Assembly (NCBI GenBank): GCA_012934845.2
Contig: WNNJ02003537.1
Location: 124,001 to 188,000, forward strand
Reading direction: 5' to 3'
Source: Pomphorhynchus laevis
Taxonomy: Eukaryota; Acanthocephala; Palaeacanthocephala; Echinorhynchida; Pomphorhynchidae
Length of the DNA: 64,000 bases
In this document: positions 60,901 through 64,000 of the stretch, piece by piece
How the letters are laid out: each line of letters begins with the position of its first letter
Position numbering within the stretch: position 1 is the stretch's first letter
Notes under the pieces: generated by a model
What the model saw: only the letters and a program-made list of their open reading frames with translations
The model's database searches: none
What the model was told of the DNA's origin: nothing
Made by a program: the position numbers and the translations under genes

Positions 60901-62199
60901 ATATATTATTTTTATATTTATAAACTATAAAATATTTTATATTATATTTTTTATTTATATCTTTATGTTATTATAATTTTATATCAAATTATTATTTCTA
61001 TCAATCATTATCTTTATCAAAAATCTTGATTTATATTAACTAATCGAATAAAAATAAATATTTAAAAATATATAATATTTTATAAACCGACAGCTATCTT
61101 TTACTGTTGTGAATATTCATTGCTTACACGAGTTGTATTCTTTATCGGTCGGTTTCATATAATCCTCGAGTGGTTGTTTGAATCCTATTAGCGTCACTGT
61201 ACACTACAATCAGCGTGGGTGGACCTCATCAGCAGTGAGCTCACGCCTACATTTTTTGGTTTGGTCATGTTACTGTTTCTGCTGAATTCCTTGTTGCTGA
61301 AATGCTGGTTTATATTTGGCTCTTTATACCAAATTACACAATTTATGTGTTCGATAGTTGATGTGGGCGGTATAATCATTTTTATATAAAATTATTTATT
61401 ATATCAAACGTCATCTTTATCCAAAATTATATAAATAATAAAAATTATTTTTATGATATTTTGATTATTACTGGTAATTTATTATAAATTTTTAAAATAT
61501 TATAAATATTTAAACAAATACAATTATAATTATCAGTTAATTTTTACTAATTAAATAAAAAATAGATGAAATTTTATACAACGCTGACATTTATTTTTTT
61601 ATCTGAAGAAATATGATTTATTTGATTATTGGATTATGTGATATTTTTCTTTGTATAAATTGTCTTTTATTTCTCACATTATGACTCAAAGCATTAATAT
61701 TGTCATGTGATAATAATTTGTGATAAAAATTGTGAAAGCTTTCCACGTTAAATTTGTAAAAGGTAATGGAGAATCAATAAATTTAAAAAATTAAAACATA
61801 TCATTAATCACCTGGTTCACGGATGTCTTGAACATACAAGTTGCTTAATTTTGTCATAATTCCTCCAGTAGCATATGCCATTATATTCCCACAGTATGAA
61901 AATGAACACGTTCTAACAACATCCGAAGTTTCGAACTTCCGTAGCTCTGTTCCCGTTTCAACGTCCCACATCGTGCAAATCGAACCAGCGCTTGCAGTGA
62001 TAAGATGCTTAGAATCCCAAGTGACATCTATGTCAAAGATAGTCGCTTTACCCTTCTCGTAGGTTCCAAGACGTTCTCCATTAGTAGAATACCACACACT
62101 AACGATTCCGTCTTTGCTTGATGAAAATAACAAGTCGCCTTCCTTATTATATAAAACTTTAGTGATTGGTCGTTCGTGTCCACGTAAACACAATGGCCT
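51985..62199 (-). CDS. EIF3I: Eukaryotic translation initiation factor 3 subunit I (325 aa)
   Basis: A seven-bladed WD40 propeller of the eIF3 complex, which in the family binds eIF3b and eIF3g and acts in 43S pre-initiation assembly in the cytoplasm. Exons read on the minus strand: 62199-61812, 55633-55509, 55459-55349, 52444-52355, 52299-52133 and 52078-51985 (stop at 51987-51985). All splice sites are GT-AG and phases agree. The exons start [20 protein letters not shown], and with a preceding ATG exon they total 325 residues, the length of human eIF3i. Family words include [55 protein letters not shown] and [19 protein letters not shown]. The intron between exons 61812 and 55633 is inflated by Penelope fragments. 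The acceptor before AGG in phase 0 implies that the first exon ends exactly with ATG. I could not place that exon with confidence. No breaks are seen. Confidence 0.95.
53450..53700. repeat. TA-rich low-complexity tract in an eIF3i intron
   Basis: Long alternating TATAT/ATAAT runs, densest at 53535-53690, able to form cruciforms. Similar material continues to 53870. No gene. Confidence 0.75.
54030..54480 (+). mobile_element. hAT transposase fragment (second family)
   Basis: The plus strand encodes ISLQLD followed by a stop and [20 protein letters not shown], then [15 protein letters not shown]. In another frame it gives [20 protein letters not shown] and NIHCVTVN. This is the hAT catalytic-core order (DESTD-like, then C.GGA.SM, then HC), more like ZBED5-type transposases than the copy at 42037. 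At least one stop and one frameshift. It lies antisense to eIF3i in the intron between 55349 and 52444. No ends were found. Confidence 0.75.
55640..56690. other. eIF3i intron, AT-rich, no gene seen
   Basis: Mostly A/T runs. A 36-bp stretch at 55908-55943 is shared with PARP2 intron 8 (18634-18669). Confidence 0.5.
56700..57960 (-). mobile_element. Penelope-like element: tail, C-terminal scraps and RT N-terminal half
   Basis: Minus strand. The open piece 57953-57369 encodes [40 protein letters not shown], the [11 protein letters not shown] region and [20 protein letters not shown]. Below it, 57230-56930 has the YIDD-distal region in broken frames. 56757-56875 is the 3' tail, and a further C-terminal scrap lies at 56750-56708. 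It is in an intron of eIF3i in the same direction as the gene. Inactive. Confidence 0.85.
57961..58475 (+). mobile_element. Penelope C-terminal fragment joined head-on to the previous one
   Basis: 57964-58025 still follows the minus-strand copy (a repeat of 57391-57430), then the direction flips at about 58030. From there the + strand gives [20 protein letters not shown] and on to [12 protein letters not shown]. The C-terminus appears complete up to the stop at 58462. The flip is a rearrangement or an insertion of one copy beside another. Confidence 0.8.
58600..59300 (+). mobile_element. Further Penelope C-terminal fragment and tails
   Basis: 58610-58915 repeats the C-terminal RT region ([20 protein letters not shown] and following, with one internal stop). 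Tails rich in GAGGTCATCAGATGGAACTG and CAGCTGCTATGTTGG follow to about 59300. Scraps of the same family continue at about 59870-60090. Confidence 0.7.
60091..61811. other. eIF3i intron, distal part, no gene seen
   Basis: AT-rich. One GC-richer piece at about 61085-61380 has no recognisable protein. Nothing else to report. Confidence 0.45.
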
Positions 62200-62445
62200 C
62201 TATTACAAATAAAAAAGATCACCGAAAAATTACAAAATAAATTTAAAAAGATCATATCGAAACCATTTATTAAAGGCAATGCTATTATTAGTCAGTAAAG
62301 CGGTTTATGTGATATTATAGAAAAAATCAACTTCTTATTAGCATATTGGTTTTTTCTCGAAATATCTGCTGCATTGCGAAAAAATATACAATAAATATTG
62401 TTCCTGATGCATTTAAATCGTCTTGTTGGTAGTCGGTTGAATTTC

Positions 62446-62928
62446 ATTTTGTTGAGATATTTCCGGACCACTTCGACTAACTTGTATTTTAGCTGGCTAC
62501 ATAATAGCTTCAGCTATCAGGTCGCATTTCGACAGACAGCATGCTGTCCAGACAACTCCACAAGGCGTGACTCATCAGTGGACGTCCCTGTATCATCGTT
62601 GTTTCGTCCCTCAGCATGCACTATATTGACGATAAACATGGTGGTTCACCATGGAGGACTGTATCATCGTTGTTTCGTCCATCAACATGCACTAAATTGA
62701 CGATAAACATGGTGGTCCACAATGGTGGACCACCATGTTTATCGTCAATATAGTGCATGCTGAGGGACGAAACAACGATGATACAGGGACGTCCGCTGAT
62801 GAGTCCCGCCCTGTGGAGTTGTCTGGACCGCATGCTTTCTGTCGTAATGACACCTGATAGCTGAAGCTATTATGTAGCCAGCTAAAATACAAGTTAGTCG
62901 AAAAGGTCCGGAAATATCTCAACAAAAT
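62446..62928. mobile_element. Large inverted repeat (foldback element) with hammerhead-like core words
   Basis: ATTTTGTTGAGATATTTCCG at 62446 mirrors the right end at 62928. The arms pair through the ACTTGTATTTTAGCTGGCTA block, CTGATAGCTGAAGC, and on to the centre near 62720 (GGTGGTCCAC / GTGGACCACC). The left arm has an extra 70-bp tandem copy (62588-62657 and 62658-62720). In the right arm GGGACGAAAC (62764-62773) and CTGATGAGTCCC (62796-62807) are exactly the two conserved strands of a hammerhead ribozyme around stem II, but in circularly permuted order. The left arm carries both on the minus strand with small changes. No stem III that would complete a ribozyme is evident. It lies just upstream of the first visible eIF3i exon. 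Confidence 0.8.
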
Positions 62929-64000
62929 ATTGTTTTTATCAATACATATTTTTACTATAAAATATGGAAAAATCGAAAAATCAACACAAATGTAAAAAAA
63001 CATTAAATCTTTCCTTCAAAATACAAAAATTACATTTAATTCAGACGTAAAAGAAATTATTTGCATATTTTCTATAGTCCATATTATTAGAAATATCGGT
63101 AAACTGAGATGTTTGGATAGTCAGTAATCGATCGCACAAGCAGGAAATATAAATTTGTAATTCATAATAGAATATTTTGAATTTATTTTTAATGTAAAGT
63201 AAATTAAAAATGTGGTGTTTCTATCATAAAAATGTGCTGTTTTTATCATTGTTGGTGTTTCCAATCGTGCTTAATAAGGCGCAAAGTATTATTTATTTCA
63301 CAATTTTGATCCAAAATTTCGGAGACATGTGGGCACACCATTATCAAGGGTTATCCAATCTGAAATTAAAAAGCACTTAAAAATAGTACAAAAAACAGTC
63401 AATAATAAACAACGTCTATTTAACCATTAGGTGATACTAAAAATTGCCCAGCTATCATTCGAGGATTTAATTTCAGAGTAAGTTCTGGTTTATTTCCTGA
63501 AATGATCATCATTTAGGCTAATGCAAATCACCTCCGTTATTTTTCTTTTACATCAAATTTTCTTTTTATATTCTATTTTTATATTTCGCTAGCTGCAAAA
63601 TCAGAAGAAAAAAAGAACAAAATGTGTTCATCTGTACCATTTGATGAACAAATTGTATGCCTTTTGATGCTAGCAGCAGCTAGCGAAATATTAAAATAAA
63701 TAAATGTTTACTGTTCTCGCTCCAAAATAATAAAAAATGCAATTTTGTAATGATTATTTCAAAAGTAATCATTATTATAATTTAAATATTAATTATTAAA
63801 AATTATTTAATTCTGCTATCTAATTGTTATATAATAAATAAAAAAATATAATTAAATTGTACTAATATTTAAACAAGGCTATTTGATATACCAATTGATA
63901 AATGAAATCGTACAAAAACAAAACGTATAGAGACAAAATTAAACGAATTAAACGTGTAATAATAAAATTAAAAATAAATCGAAAATGAAAAAGAGTAACT
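62929..64000. other. AT-rich 5' flank of eIF3i, start exon not placed
   Basis: Apart from the inverted repeat at 63577, no gene or element is recognised. The missing ATG-bearing exon of eIF3i may lie here or beyond the window edge. Confidence 0.4.
63577..63696. repeat. Inverted repeat with the AGCGAAATAT motif
   Basis: TTTTATATTTCGCTAGCTGC at 63577-63596 mirrors 63676-63696. Inside, TGTTCATC and GATGAACA form a second small stem. It shares AGCGAAATAT with the MITE family at 29528 and 40518. Confidence 0.8.

Noticed and set aside
1-64000. CRISPR arrays, bacterial operons or a prokaryotic defence system
   Set aside because: Spliced animal genes, LINEs and LTR elements show that this is a eukaryotic nuclear genome. 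No regularly spaced repeat array is present.

Overview
The window is an AT-rich stretch of an invertebrate animal genome: spliced genes with GT-AG introns, clear animal homologues of PARP2, eIF3i and histone H2B, and a heavy load of retroelements. Between genes and in introns it is close to three-quarters A+T by eye. I cannot name the phylum safely. The mix of Penelope-like elements, CR1/jockey-like and RTE-like LINEs, hAT transposons and a Ty3/gypsy LTR element fits many invertebrates.

Two complete host genes can be read exon by exon. A PARP2-type poly(ADP-ribose) polymerase runs on the + strand from 6127 to 30231 in 17 coding exons, which join in phase to a 656-residue protein with WGR, helical and catalytic domains and the His-Tyr-Glu triad. 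On the - strand, eIF3 subunit I (eIF3i) runs from 62199 down to 51985 in six visible coding exons. With an initiator ATG on an exon I could not place, it gives 325 residues. The two genes converge on about 22 kb of nested transposon debris.

Region by region: 1-3230 is a decayed LINE (family A, - strand, cut by the window edge). 3240-6126 is AT-rich with a perfect hairpin, a short tandem repeat and LINE and Penelope scraps. 6127-30231 is PARP2. Its introns hold an H2B pseudogene (intron 2), a young and apparently whole Ty3/gypsy element with identical LTRs (intron 5), a degenerate minisatellite (intron 7), a duplicated splice acceptor (junction of intron 7 and exon 8), Penelope remains (intron 8), an RTE-like LINE (intron 11), a foldback element (intron 13) and a MITE (intron 16). 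30232-44480 is a nested stack: a Penelope-like element hit by three LINE insertions, then a second family A LINE hit by a family B fragment, then another LINE hit by a hAT transposon. At 45279-45923 there is an isolated 214-codon reading frame for a very basic, K/Q/N-rich protein that I do not recognise. 46310-51800 and 56700-60090 are mosaics of Penelope fragments. 62446-62928 is a large inverted repeat with hammerhead-like core motifs just upstream of the eIF3i exons.

The two host genes have no obvious functional link: one acts in DNA-damage signalling, the other in translation initiation. The main story is architecture: two ordinary housekeeping genes inflated by layers of mobile DNA, one layer of which (the gypsy element) is very recent. 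I did not find a convincing new multi-gene system. The best candidates for something undescribed are the basic orphan reading frame at 45279 and the inverted repeat at 62446.
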